20,262 nucleotides of DNA from Chloroflexota bacterium. Its GTDB lineage: Bacteria > Chloroflexota > Dehalococcoidia > SM23-28-2 > RBG-16-64-32. This document shows positions 1 to 6,097 of the stretch, piece by piece (the stretch's first letter is position 1; every line of letters begins with the position of its first letter). The notes under the pieces are model-generated. The model was not told the origin of the DNA, searched no databases, and was given only the letters and a program-made list of their open reading frames with translations. The position numbers and the translations under genes are program-made. Location: the NCBI GenBank assembly GCA_022561095.1, contig JADFRV010000023.1, positions 1 through 20,262 of the forward strand, read 5' to 3'.

Positions 1-1
1 G

Positions 2-480
2 CACGAGCTCTCTCACGTCGGGAACTACGACATCAGGGTGATGACTATCGTGGTGGTTCTCGTGGGATTGTCGGCGCTAATGGCCGACTTTGCCCTGAGG
101 CTCACCTTCTACGGCGCAGGCCGCCGCTCCAGCAATCGCGGCCGCAGCGGCGGCGGCGCGGTGGCGATCATCTACGCTATCGCCCTGCTCGCCGTCATCC
201 TCACCCCTATCGCCGCCCAGCTCATCCGCTTCGCCGTCTCCCGGCAGCGGGAGTACCTGGCGGACGCCTCGGGGCGTTGCTGTGCCGCAACCCGGAAGCC
301 CTTGCGCGCGCCCTGGAGAAGATATCGGCCGACCCCGATCCGCTGGAGGTGGCGAACAAGGCGACCGCGCACCTGTACATCAACAACCCCCTGCGCGAGC
401 ACAAGAGCTTCCTGAACGGCATGTTCGCCACCCACCCGCCCATGGAGGAGCGGGTACGGCTTCTACGGGCGATGACGTGA
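2..480 (+). pseudogene. htpX: HtpX-like M48 membrane zinc metalloprotease, 5'-truncated by the window and frameshifted
   Basis: Membrane-bound zinc protease of the HtpX (M48B) family, which degrades misfolded membrane proteins. The window opens inside the gene at the zinc-binding HELSH motif (2-16). Two hydrophobic segments follow (about 44-106 and 160-225), then SRQREYLADAS (238-271), whose Glu is the usual third zinc ligand. The reading frame (frame 2) is then lost at a G run, 271-274. Frame 1 resumes the family sequence at once with GALLCRNPEALARALEKI and ends with the normal THPPMEERVRLL tail and TGA at 478-480. One extra G would restore a continuous protein, so this is either a true one-base deletion or a homopolymer sequencing error. 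The stop overlaps the GTG start of the next gene. Family assignment is firm; whether the gene is functional is not known. Confidence 0.85.
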
Positions 481-932
481 GCGCCGGGCTGCGGCGGGCG
501 CGGGAGGAGGATATCCCGCAACTCGAGGCGCTGATTACGGCTGAAGGTCTGCCCGCCTACGGGCTCGCGGAGTACCTGAAGACGTTCTTCGTCCTGGATG
601 AGGGGGAAAGGGTGGTGGGCTGCGCGGGCCTGGAGGTCTACGGCGGAGCGGCTCTCCTGCGCTCAGTAGTGGTGGCGCCGGAGCGGAGGATGAGAGACGA
701 CGGTCGGCGGCTGGTGGAAGCGGCGCTGGCAGAGGCGCGGGAGCGGAGCGTTCGACGGGTGTACCTGTTCACGATGCATGCCGACAGCTTTTTCCGGCGG
801 CTGGGCTTCCGGGAGGTCAGGCTGGACGGATTCGAGCAGGCGGTCAGAGCGTCCCGTCAGTATGAGGTGGTCTCGCAGATACCGCAGCTGCGCGAGCGGG
901 TCAAGGGGATGGCGCTGGAGCTGGGGCGTTAG
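477..932 (+). CDS. GNAT-family N-acetyltransferase (ArsN2-like)
   Basis: Predicted 151-residue acyltransferase of the GNAT fold, using acetyl-CoA to acetylate a small molecule or amine. The sequence resembles the ArsN2/ArgA-like subgroup: an N-terminal RRAREEDIPQLEALITAEGL segment, a GxxGLEVYGGAALLRSVVVAPE strand core, and a C-terminal YLFTMHADSFFRRLGFREV block. The start chosen is GTG at 477, which overlaps the TGA of the preceding protease gene (GTGA) and suggests translational coupling. An open frame extends further upstream, but that part lies inside the protease gene and has no family similarity. The acetyl-CoA loop, normally Q/RxxGxG/A, reads RMRDDG here, so one glycine is replaced by Asp. 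The substrate cannot be told; linkage to arsenic is only by family resemblance, with no ars genes nearby. Confidence 0.8.
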   Translation: MSAGLRRAREEDIPQLEALITAEGLPAYGLAEYLKTFFVLDEGERVVGCAGLEVYGGAALLRSVVVAPERRMRDDGRRLVEAALAEARERSVRRVYLFTMHADSFFRRLGFREVRLDGFEQAVRASRQYEVVSQIPQLRERVKGMALELGR

Positions 933-951
933 CGTTTTCGCGAACCGACTG

Positions 952-1998
952 CTAAGGAAGTACTTCTACGCCCTCGCCCTTGGCCACCTCGCCGACCTGC
1001 CAGACGGAGAGTTCGGCGGCGGCGAAGCGGGCCTCCACCTCGCCGGCCTTTTCGGGGGCGACGGCCATCAGGAGGCCGCCTGAGGTCTGAGGGTCGAACA
1101 GGACGTGTTCAACCTCCTTAGAGATCTTGTCGGAGAGGCTTACCTTGTCCCGGAGGTGGCTGCGGTTGCGGTCGGCGCCGCCGGTGACGATCCCCTGCGA
1201 GGCGTATTCCAGGGCCCCCGGTAGAAGTGGGACGCGACCGGCGCTCAGGCGCAGCGCTACCTTGCCGGCGGCCGCCATCTCGTAGCTGTGACCGAGGATG
1301 CTGTAGCCGGTGACGTCGGTGAGGGCGAGGGCCTGCACTGCTTGCGCTATGTGGGAGGGATGACGGTTGAGGCGGGTCATAGAGTCGATGGCGGCCTGGA
1401 GATGCTCCGGCTTCGCTCTGTCGGACTGGGCGGCGGTTGTTATGATGCCTGTGCCCAAGGGCTTGCTGAGGTAGAGGAGGTCGCCGGGCCGGGCTCCGCT
1501 CTTGGTGAAGATGCGCTCGGGGTGGACGAGGCCGAGGACGCAGAGGCCGTATTTGGGCTCGGCGTCGATGATGGTGTGGCCGCCGGCGATGACACCACCG
1601 GCCTCGGCCACCTTGTCGGCGCCACCGCGGATGATTTGGCCGATGGTCTCACTGGCCATGTCCTCGGGGAAGGCGGCGATGTTTAGGGCGAGCGTGACCT
1701 CGGCGCCCATTGCGTAGACGTCGCTCAAGGCGTTGGCGGCGGCGATCGCCCCGTAGTGGTAGGGATCGTCCACGAGCGGGGCAAAAAAGTCCAACGTTAG
1801 CACCACCGCTTGCTCATCGTTTAGCTTGTAAACGGTGGCGTCGTCGGGCTCGGCCAGACCGACCAGGAGGTCAGGGTGCTGGTCGACTTGTCTATCGCTG
1901 AGGTAACGCAGAACCTGCGCTAGGGCTTCCGCCCCCGCCTTGCCGGCTCAACCGGCACAGGAGGCCAGCTCGGTGAGGCGCACCGGCTTCGAGGCCAT
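952..1998 (-). CDS. selD: Selenide, water dikinase SelD, a selenoprotein with in-frame UGA (Sec17)
   Basis: Makes selenophosphate from selenide and ATP, the selenium donor for Sec-tRNA and selenouridine synthesis. The start is ATG at 1998-1996, preceded by GAAGGAG five to six bases upstream. The frame runs through one TGA (1950-1948, codon 17) to TAG at 954-952, giving 348 residues, the usual SelD length. The N-terminus reads RLTELASCAG-U-AGK and aligns without gaps to E. coli SelD as I recall it, whose catalytic Cys17 and Lys20 match U17 and K20 here. Downstream are the family blocks DDATVYKLNDEQAVVLTLDF, GAIAAANALSDVYAMGA, AGGHTIIDAEPKYG and FDPQTSGGLL. A short downstream product starting near 1806 would lack the catalytic segment. 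Bacterial SelD with Sec at this site is established. The gene converges on the GNAT gene, 19 bases away, and has its own promoter. Confidence 0.95.
1919..1950 (-). promoter_or_regulatory. Candidate bacterial SECIS element of selD
   Basis: Directly after the UGA (1950-1948) the minus strand can form GGGC (1934-1931), loop GGAA, GCCC (1926-1923). It extends by a G-U pair, one G-A mismatch and a GC/GC pair (1938-1937 with 1920-1919). The loop starts with GG and lies 17 bases after the UGA. This fits the known bacterial SECIS pattern of a short hairpin with a G at the start of its apical loop 16-37 bases from the UGA. The structure was judged by eye, not computed. Confidence 0.6.
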
Positions 1999-2035
1999 AG
2001 GTTCTCCTTCCAGGCGGGCTATGCACCTGCGTAGT

Positions 2036-2065
2036 AGTATAGGGGCGGGGCGATGGCGGCGACAA
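2036..2065 (-). promoter_or_regulatory. Promoter of selD
   Basis: On the minus strand a -35-like TTGTCG (2065-2060) is followed after 18 bases by TATACT (2041-2036). Transcription would start near 2029, giving about 30 bases of leader before the selD ATG, with the GAAGGAG ribosome site inside it. The fit to the sigma-70 consensus is good for the -10 box and moderate for the -35 box. Confidence 0.55.
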
Positions 2066-2104
2066 CGGGGGATGGTGTGGCGCTCTGCGCCGTTCCGCGA
2101 GAGA

Positions 2105-3142
2105 ATGGAGGACATGAGACTTCTGCCGGTGGGTCTCCTGGCGATGCCGCTAGCCTGTCTCCTTCTGGCTGCGGGGTGTGGCGGGAGCGGCGCCGTCGAG
2201 CCTACGCCGGGTATCACCCCCCGTTCGGAGCCGACGCCCGTACCCACGGCGACGCCTAAGCCGACGGCTGCACCCGCGCTTGCCACGCCGGAGCCGGTGC
2301 CCACCGTCCACCTGCCGGAGGTGAGGTCGCTGGAGTACCTGACCGCCGACCTGCCGGTGCCGCCGCTGCCGGCGACTTTCGCGCCATCTCAGGAAGACCC
2401 GGCGCTGGTGACCCTGATCGGCACTGCTCTCTCCGGCTACGACGGCGAGTACTCTGTCGTGGTGTGGAATCTGGAGGACGGGCGCTCCGCCTCCATCAAC
2501 CAGGGTCAGGTGTACTACGCGGCGAGCCTGTTCAAGCTGGCCCTCCTGCTTGAGGCCTATCGCCAGCGCGACGCTGGGGAAGTCGACTTCGCTGAGCTGC
2601 TGACGCTGGAAGAGGAGTACGTGGAGTACGACTTCGGCACACTGAAGTACCTTGAGCTGGAGGAGGGCGACATGCTCACGGTGGCTGACGCCCTGAAGGC
2701 GATGATTATCGTCAGCGATACGCCCACGGCGGTGATGATCCAGGACGTGGTGAACCCCGTGCGGGTGGAACAGACACTGAGGTCGCTGGGGATCGACGAT
2801 ATGTCGGTGTTGACCTCCGAGCTGCCGACGACCGCGCATGATATGGCCCTGCTCATGGCGGCGGTGGCAGCGGGCGCGGAGGTGACTGAGGAGTCCAGAC
2901 GGGAGATGCTGGCGTTGCTGCTGCAGGAGACGATTCGCGGCGGCATCCCTTCCGGCGTGCCTCCGAATGTCGCGGTAGCGCATAAGACCGGCAACTTCAC
3001 GAACGCCACCCACGACGTGGCGCTGGTCTGGGGCCCTGCCGGCCCCTATATCATCGCGGTGCTGTCCGACGGCGCCTGGGAGCCTCAGCCCATCGTGGCG
3101 GTGTCACAGGCGGTCTGGGACTACTTCGCCGCCAACCCGTAA
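2105..3142 (+). CDS. Secreted lipoprotein, class A beta-lactamase-like serine hydrolase
   Basis: A 345-residue exported protein. Residues 1-25 are a lipoprotein signal (hydrophobic stretch ending LLLAAGC, lipidated Cys25). A Pro/Thr-rich linker follows (about 33-65), then a penicillin-recognising serine hydrolase domain. The catalytic motifs are visible: SLFK with Ser141 and Lys144, SDT at 204-206 in place of SDN, and KTG at 294-296. The ELPTTAHDMALLM segment stands where class A enzymes have the omega loop (ExxLN...DTTTP), but the loop looks shortened and I see no clear equivalent of the deacylating Glu166. It may therefore be a peptidoglycan-related hydrolase or penicillin-binding protein and not a resistance enzyme. 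The start is uncertain: ATG 2105 (MEDMRLL) was chosen over ATG 2114, whose GGAGG is only two bases away; ATG near 2072 is also possible. The next gene starts two bases after the stop. Confidence 0.8.
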   Translation: MEDMRLLPVGLLAMPLACLLLAAGCGGSGAVEPTPGITPRSEPTPVPTATPKPTAAPALATPEPVPTVHLPEVRSLEYLTADLPVPPLPATFAPSQEDPALVTLIGTALSGYDGEYSVVVWNLEDGRSASINQGQVYYAASLFKLALLLEAYRQRDAGEVDFAELLTLEEEYVEYDFGTLKYLELEEGDMLTVADALKAMIIVSDTPTAVMIQDVVNPVRVEQTLRSLGIDDMSVLTSELPTTAHDMALLMAAVAAGAEVTEESRREMLALLLQETIRGGIPSGVPPNVAVAHKTGNFTNATHDVALVWGPAGPYIIAVLSDGAWEPQPIVAVSQAVWDYFAANP

Positions 3143-3144
3143 CC

Positions 3145-3852
3145 GTGGCGAAGACGAGAACGAAGGCGCTGCCGCTGTCGCCCGCGGAGATCGTGGACAG
3201 GCTGTCGGCTCTGTATGGGCGGCCGGTGTGGCGGCCGCACGAGGACGCGATGACGGAGCTGGTGCTCACCATCCTCTCCCAGAACACGTCCGATACGAAC
3301 TCAGGACGGGCGTTCATGCGCCTGCACTCGCGCTTCCCCACCTGGAAGGGGATGATGGCGGCCGCGCCGGAGGAGATCGAGGATGAGATTCGGGTGGGCG
3401 GGCTGGCCCCGACTAAGTCGGGGCGCATCAAGGGGATACTGGAGGAGGTGTGGGGCCGGAGGGCGTCGTTCGATCTGTCGTTCCTGGGAGGGATGTCGCT
3501 GGCGGAGGCGAAGGGGTGGCTGAGATCGCTGCCGGGGGTGGGGCCAAAGACGGCCGCCTGCGTGCTGATGTTCGCCCTGGGGCGGCCGGCGCTGCCGGTA
3601 GACACTCACGTGCAACGTGTATCGCAGCGGCTGGGGCTGGTGCCCGCCAAGACAGGCGCGGCGGAGGCCCACGACCTGCTGGAGGCGATGCTCTCACCTG
3701 CGGAGGTCTACCCGTTCCACGTGTCCCTGATCAATCACGGGCGAGGGCTCTGCAAGGCGCAGCGTCCCCGTTGCGCCGAGTGTCCCCTGAACGACCGCTG
3801 TCCTACGGCGCCGCTGTACATGGGGACGAAGGCGGCGAAACCAAGCCCCTAA
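3145..3852 (+). CDS. nth: Endonuclease III, DNA glycosylase/AP lyase
   Basis: Base-excision repair enzyme that removes oxidised pyrimidines and nicks abasic sites. The 235-residue protein shows the whole family plan: an N-terminal helical part with LVLTILSQNTSD, the helix-hairpin-helix LPGVGPKTAACVL carrying the catalytic Lys, and VDTHVQRVSQRLGL with the catalytic Asp. The C-terminal [4Fe-4S] ligands are spaced C-x6-C-x2-C-x5-C (CKAQRPRCAECPLNDRC). The start is GTG at 3145, two bases after the upstream TAA. No clear ribosome binding site is visible, so translation is probably coupled to the serine hydrolase gene. Nothing in it appears damaged. The pairing with the serine hydrolase looks positional and not functional. 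Confidence 0.93.
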   Translation: MAKTRTKALPLSPAEIVDRLSALYGRPVWRPHEDAMTELVLTILSQNTSDTNSGRAFMRLHSRFPTWKGMMAAAPEEIEDEIRVGGLAPTKSGRIKGILEEVWGRRASFDLSFLGGMSLAEAKGWLRSLPGVGPKTAACVLMFALGRPALPVDTHVQRVSQRLGLVPAKTGAAEAHDLLEAMLSPAEVYPFHVSLINHGRGLCKAQRPRCAECPLNDRCPTAPLYMGTKAAKPSP

Positions 3853-3934
3853 CACCGCGGCCTACCGCCGTTGTATGCTGTCACGCAGACGCTCACGAAG
3901 GAATGCACCGTATTCGTATCGAAGGGAGGACGCC

Positions 3935-4810
3935 GTGAAGCTAGGCCTTCAGATACCAATGTTCACCTGGTCTGGGGGGGCTGCCGAAATGGGACAGCGT
4001 CTGGGAGAGATCGCACGTACGGCGGAGGACGCCGGCTTCAGCTCGGTCTGGGTCATGGACCACTACTTTCAGATTCCCATGGTGGGCGCCGTCGAGATGG
4101 ACATGCTGGAGGCCTATACTGCGTTGGGTTACATCGCCGGTCACACCTCGCGCGTCAGGCTGGGCACGATGGTCACCGGGGTGACCTACCGTCACCCGGG
4201 AATCCTGGCGAAGCAGGTCACCACCCTCGACGTGCTCTCGGGAGGGCGCGCCTGGCTGGGTATCGGCGCCGCCTGGTTCGACCGTGAGCATCACGGACTG
4301 GGCGTACCGTTCCCATCGCTGCGGGAGCGGTTCGAGCGGCTGGAGGAGGCGCTTCAGATAACGCTGCAGATGTGGAGCGACAACGACGGCCCGTACGAGG
4401 GCAAGCACTATCAACTGGCGGAGACGATCAGCTCACCGCAACCCCTGAGCAAGCCCCGCCCGCCCATCCTGATCGGCGGCGGCGGCGAGCGCAAGACGCT
4501 GAAGCTGGTGGCGCGATACGCTGACGCCTGCAATTTCTTCGGCGACCCCGCTACGGTGAGGCACAAGCTAGAGGTCCTGCGCCAACATTGTCAGGATGAA
4601 GGGCGCAACTACGACGAGATCGAGAAGACGGTGCTTTTCGTCTTGAACGTTGGGCGGGAGGGCGAGAACGCCGGCCAGCTTGTGGAGCAGCTGGGCGCGT
4701 TCGCGGAGGCGGGCGCGCAGACGGTCATCGGGGCGCTGATCGGTGTCGAGCACCTGCGCCCGATCGAGGTTATGGGGCGGGACGTGATTCCGCAGGTCGC
4801 GGAGCTGTAG
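3935..4810 (+). CDS. LLM-class (luciferase-like) F420-dependent oxidoreductase
   Basis: A 291-residue TIM-barrel flavin/F420 oxidoreductase of the bacterial luciferase-like family. Recognisable blocks are the N-terminal LGLQIPMFTWSGG, AEDAGFSSVWVMDHYF (about 34-49), TSRVRLGTMVTGVTYRHPGI, LDVLSGGRAWLGIGAAW, and the cofactor-binding region PPILIGGGGERKTLKLVARYADACNF split across about 187-212. The start is GTG at 3935, preceded by AAGGGAGG five bases upstream. An upstream ATG in the same frame (3875) adds residues with no family similarity. The subgroup resembles TIGR03560-type enzymes thought to use F420, but cofactor and substrate cannot be read from sequence alone. The gene stands alone, followed closely by the arg promoter. 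Confidence 0.85.
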   Translation: MKLGLQIPMFTWSGGAAEMGQRLGEIARTAEDAGFSSVWVMDHYFQIPMVGAVEMDMLEAYTALGYIAGHTSRVRLGTMVTGVTYRHPGILAKQVTTLDVLSGGRAWLGIGAAWFDREHHGLGVPFPSLRERFERLEEALQITLQMWSDNDGPYEGKHYQLAETISSPQPLSKPRPPILIGGGGERKTLKLVARYADACNFFGDPATVRHKLEVLRQHCQDEGRNYDEIEKTVLFVLNVGREGENAGQLVEQLGAFAEAGAQTVIGALIGVEHLRPIEVMGRDVIPQVAEL

Positions 4811-4826
4811 GGGGCGCGTACCGGCC

Positions 4827-4855
4827 TTGACTCTCGGCTTGCGAATCCGTATCCT
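4827..4855 (+). promoter_or_regulatory. Sigma-70-type promoter of the arg operon
   Basis: TTGACT (4827-4832), a 17-base spacer, and TATCCT (4850-4855). Transcription would start near 4862, two or three bases before the ATG of the leader ORF at 4865, so the transcript is nearly leaderless. It is the only strong promoter visible upstream of argC, and it sits just downstream of the LLM-oxidoreductase stop codon. Confidence 0.75.
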
Positions 4856-4864
4856 GTCTTCATC

Positions 4865-4951
4865 ATGACTGCGCTGCGCATCAGGGACGCCCAGCCGCGA
4901 CCGCGACCTTCGTTCGGCGGTGGGTTCCCTGTGCCCGCGGGCAGTCGCTAG
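4865..4951 (+). CDS. Candidate arginine leader peptide, 28 residues
   Basis: Short ORF, ATG 4865 to TAG 4949-4951, beginning nine bases after the -10 box of the arg promoter. The first part reads MTALRIRDAQPRPRPS. It has five Arg codons: CGC (4877), AGG (4883), CGA (4898), CGA (4904) and CGC (4946), the last immediately before the stop. There is no ribosome binding site, which fits leaderless initiation. The two CGA codons lie at the end of, and just after, the first arm of a four-arm attenuator (see the next entry), where ribosome stalling would shift the RNA fold. The peptide itself need not have a function. Arg codons are common by chance in G+C-rich DNA, so the case rests on the combination with the promoter, the hairpins and the arginine genes downstream. 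Confidence 0.6.
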   Translation: MTALRIRDAQPRPRPSFGGGFPVPAGSR

Positions 4952-5015
4952 CAACCGAAAACAGAGCACAACCGGAAGCCCCACCGCTGTTAGCGGTGGG
5001 GCGATTCGCTTTTGG
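4890..5015 (+). promoter_or_regulatory. Candidate transcription attenuator of argCJBDG
   Basis: Four arms can pair in mutually exclusive ways. Arm 1 is CCCAGCCGC (4890-4898). Arm 2 is CGGCGGTGGGTTCC (4915-4928). Arm 3 is GGAAGCCCCACCGCTG (4974-4989). Arm 4 is AGCGGTGGGGC (4992-5002). 1:2 pairs with one bulged G. 2:3 pairs over 14 positions with a two-base GC bulge and one G-U. 3:4 forms an 11-bp perfect hairpin followed by a T-containing tract. Arm 1 lies in the leader ORF and ends at an Arg codon. In the classical model, a ribosome stalled on Arg codons frees arm 2 to pair with arm 3 and blocks the terminator. The pairings were found by eye. Confidence 0.6.
4978..5013 (+). terminator. Intrinsic terminator hairpin in the argC leader
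   Basis: GCCCCACCGCT (4978-4988), loop GTT, AGCGGTGGGGC (4992-5002): eleven perfect base pairs, followed by GATTCGCTTTT. The T tract is interrupted, so termination may be partial. It ends just before the GGAGGAG ribosome site of argC, a position suited to attenuation and not to ending the upstream gene. Confidence 0.6.
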
Positions 5016-5024
5016 AGGAGCGCT

Positions 5025-6068
5025 ATGGTCAGGGTAGGCATCATAAACGTAACCGGCTACGCCGGCGCGGAGCTGGCGCGGCTGCTCTACGCTCACCCTG
5101 AGGCGCGACTGAGCAGCGTCAGCGGCCGCAGCGCCGCCGGCAAGACGTTGGCCGAGGTGTTTCCTCACCTGGCTTCCTACGACCTGACGATCGGCGAGGA
5201 GTTGGGCGAGGTTGACTTTGCGTTCTCGGCGCTGCCCCACGCGGCCAGTGCGGAGGCGGTAGCGCCGCTGGTGCGGGACGGCGTGCCGGTAGTCGACATA
5301 AGTGCCGACTTCCGCTTGCGAGATGTCCGGGAGTACGCCCAGTGGTACGGGGTGGAGCACCCGGCGCCGGAGCTGTTGTCGCGGGCGGCCTACGGGCTGA
5401 CGGAGCTGAACCGAGGGGCGGTGCAGTCGGCGCGGCTCGTCGCCAACCCCGGCTGCTACCCGGAGGGGGCTCTGCTGGCGCTGGCCCCGGCGGTGAAGGG
5501 GGGGTTCGTGGGCCCGGAGCTCATTATCGACTCAAAGTCCGGCGTTTCCGGCGTCGGGCGCACGGTGGGCCTCGCCCACCACTTCGCGGAGGCGAACGAG
5601 AGCGTTTCGGCCTACGGGCTGGGTGGGCACAGGCACTTGCCGGAGATAGTGCAGGAGCTGGCCGTGATGTGGCCCCGACGCGTCGGGGAGGATTCGGATA
5701 CGCAGCCTATCGTGACGTTCACGCCCCACCTGATCCCGATGACGCGGGGCATACTCTCCACCTGCTACGCGACCCTGGTGGCGGGGACGGTGCGCAGCGG
5801 CGAGGAGGCGCTCGACCTCTACCGCGAGTTCTACAAGGGCGAGCCGTTCGTGCGGGTGGTGGATTCGCCGCCGGCGACGAAGCAGGTGTCCGGGAGCAAC
5901 ATGTGCCTGGTCTACCCCACCGTCGATCCGCGAACGGACCGGCTGGTCGTGGTCAGCGTAATCGACAACCTGGTCAAGGGCGCGGCCGGCCAGGCGATCC
6001 AGAACATGAACGCGATGCTGGGGTTGCCGGAGACAGCCGGCCTGGAGACCCCGGCGGTCTACCCGTAG
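5025..6068 (+). CDS. argC: N-acetyl-gamma-glutamyl-phosphate reductase
   Basis: Third step of arginine synthesis: NADPH-dependent reduction of N-acetylglutamyl phosphate to the semialdehyde. The protein has 347 residues, normal for the family. The NADP-binding loop is NVTGYAGAEL near the N-terminus. The catalytic Cys is Cys144 in VANPGCYPEGALL (the family usually has NPGCYPT). SKSGVSGVGR and YGLGGHRHLPEI, with the catalytic His, follow, and the C-terminus has VVSVIDNLVKGAAGQAIQNM. The start is ATG 5025 with GGAGGAG five bases before it. An in-frame upstream ATG at 4920 lies in the leader and is not used. It is the first gene of argCJBDG, and its expression is probably set by the attenuator just upstream. 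Confidence 0.96.
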   Translation: MVRVGIINVTGYAGAELARLLYAHPEARLSSVSGRSAAGKTLAEVFPHLASYDLTIGEELGEVDFAFSALPHAASAEAVAPLVRDGVPVVDISADFRLRDVREYAQWYGVEHPAPELLSRAAYGLTELNRGAVQSARLVANPGCYPEGALLALAPAVKGGFVGPELIIDSKSGVSGVGRTVGLAHHFAEANESVSAYGLGGHRHLPEIVQELAVMWPRRVGEDSDTQPIVTFTPHLIPMTRGILSTCYATLVAGTVRSGEEALDLYREFYKGEPFVRVVDSPPATKQVSGSNMCLVYPTVDPRTDRLVVVSVIDNLVKGAAGQAIQNMNAMLGLPETAGLETPAVYP

Positions 6069-6097
6069 GAGGAGAGGTCGTGTATTCTGAGGCAGCT

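Noticed and set aside
952..1806. A shorter SelD starting near 1806
   Set aside because: It would lack the catalytic U17/K20 segment. The ATG at 1998 has a good ribosome site and aligns to SelD from its first residues.
3874..3879. TATGCT as a -10 box for the LLM oxidoreductase
   Set aside because: No -35 box or start codon spacing supports it; the match is short enough to be chance.
4932..4943. TGCCCGCGGGCA palindrome as an operator in the arg leader
   Set aside because: It lies inside the leader ORF between arms 2 and 3. The stem would have a very small loop, and no second copy is seen.
4862..5015. T-box riboswitch in the argC leader
   Set aside because: The leader is short, I see no specifier stem with AG bulge, and the AGGGUGGNACCGCG consensus is absent. 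GGTGGGTTCC is only a loose match. The four-arm leader-peptide model explains more.
5342..6079. Upstream extension of argJ in its own frame
   Set aside because: It lies out of frame within argC, is Gly/Arg-rich and has no similarity to ArgJ.
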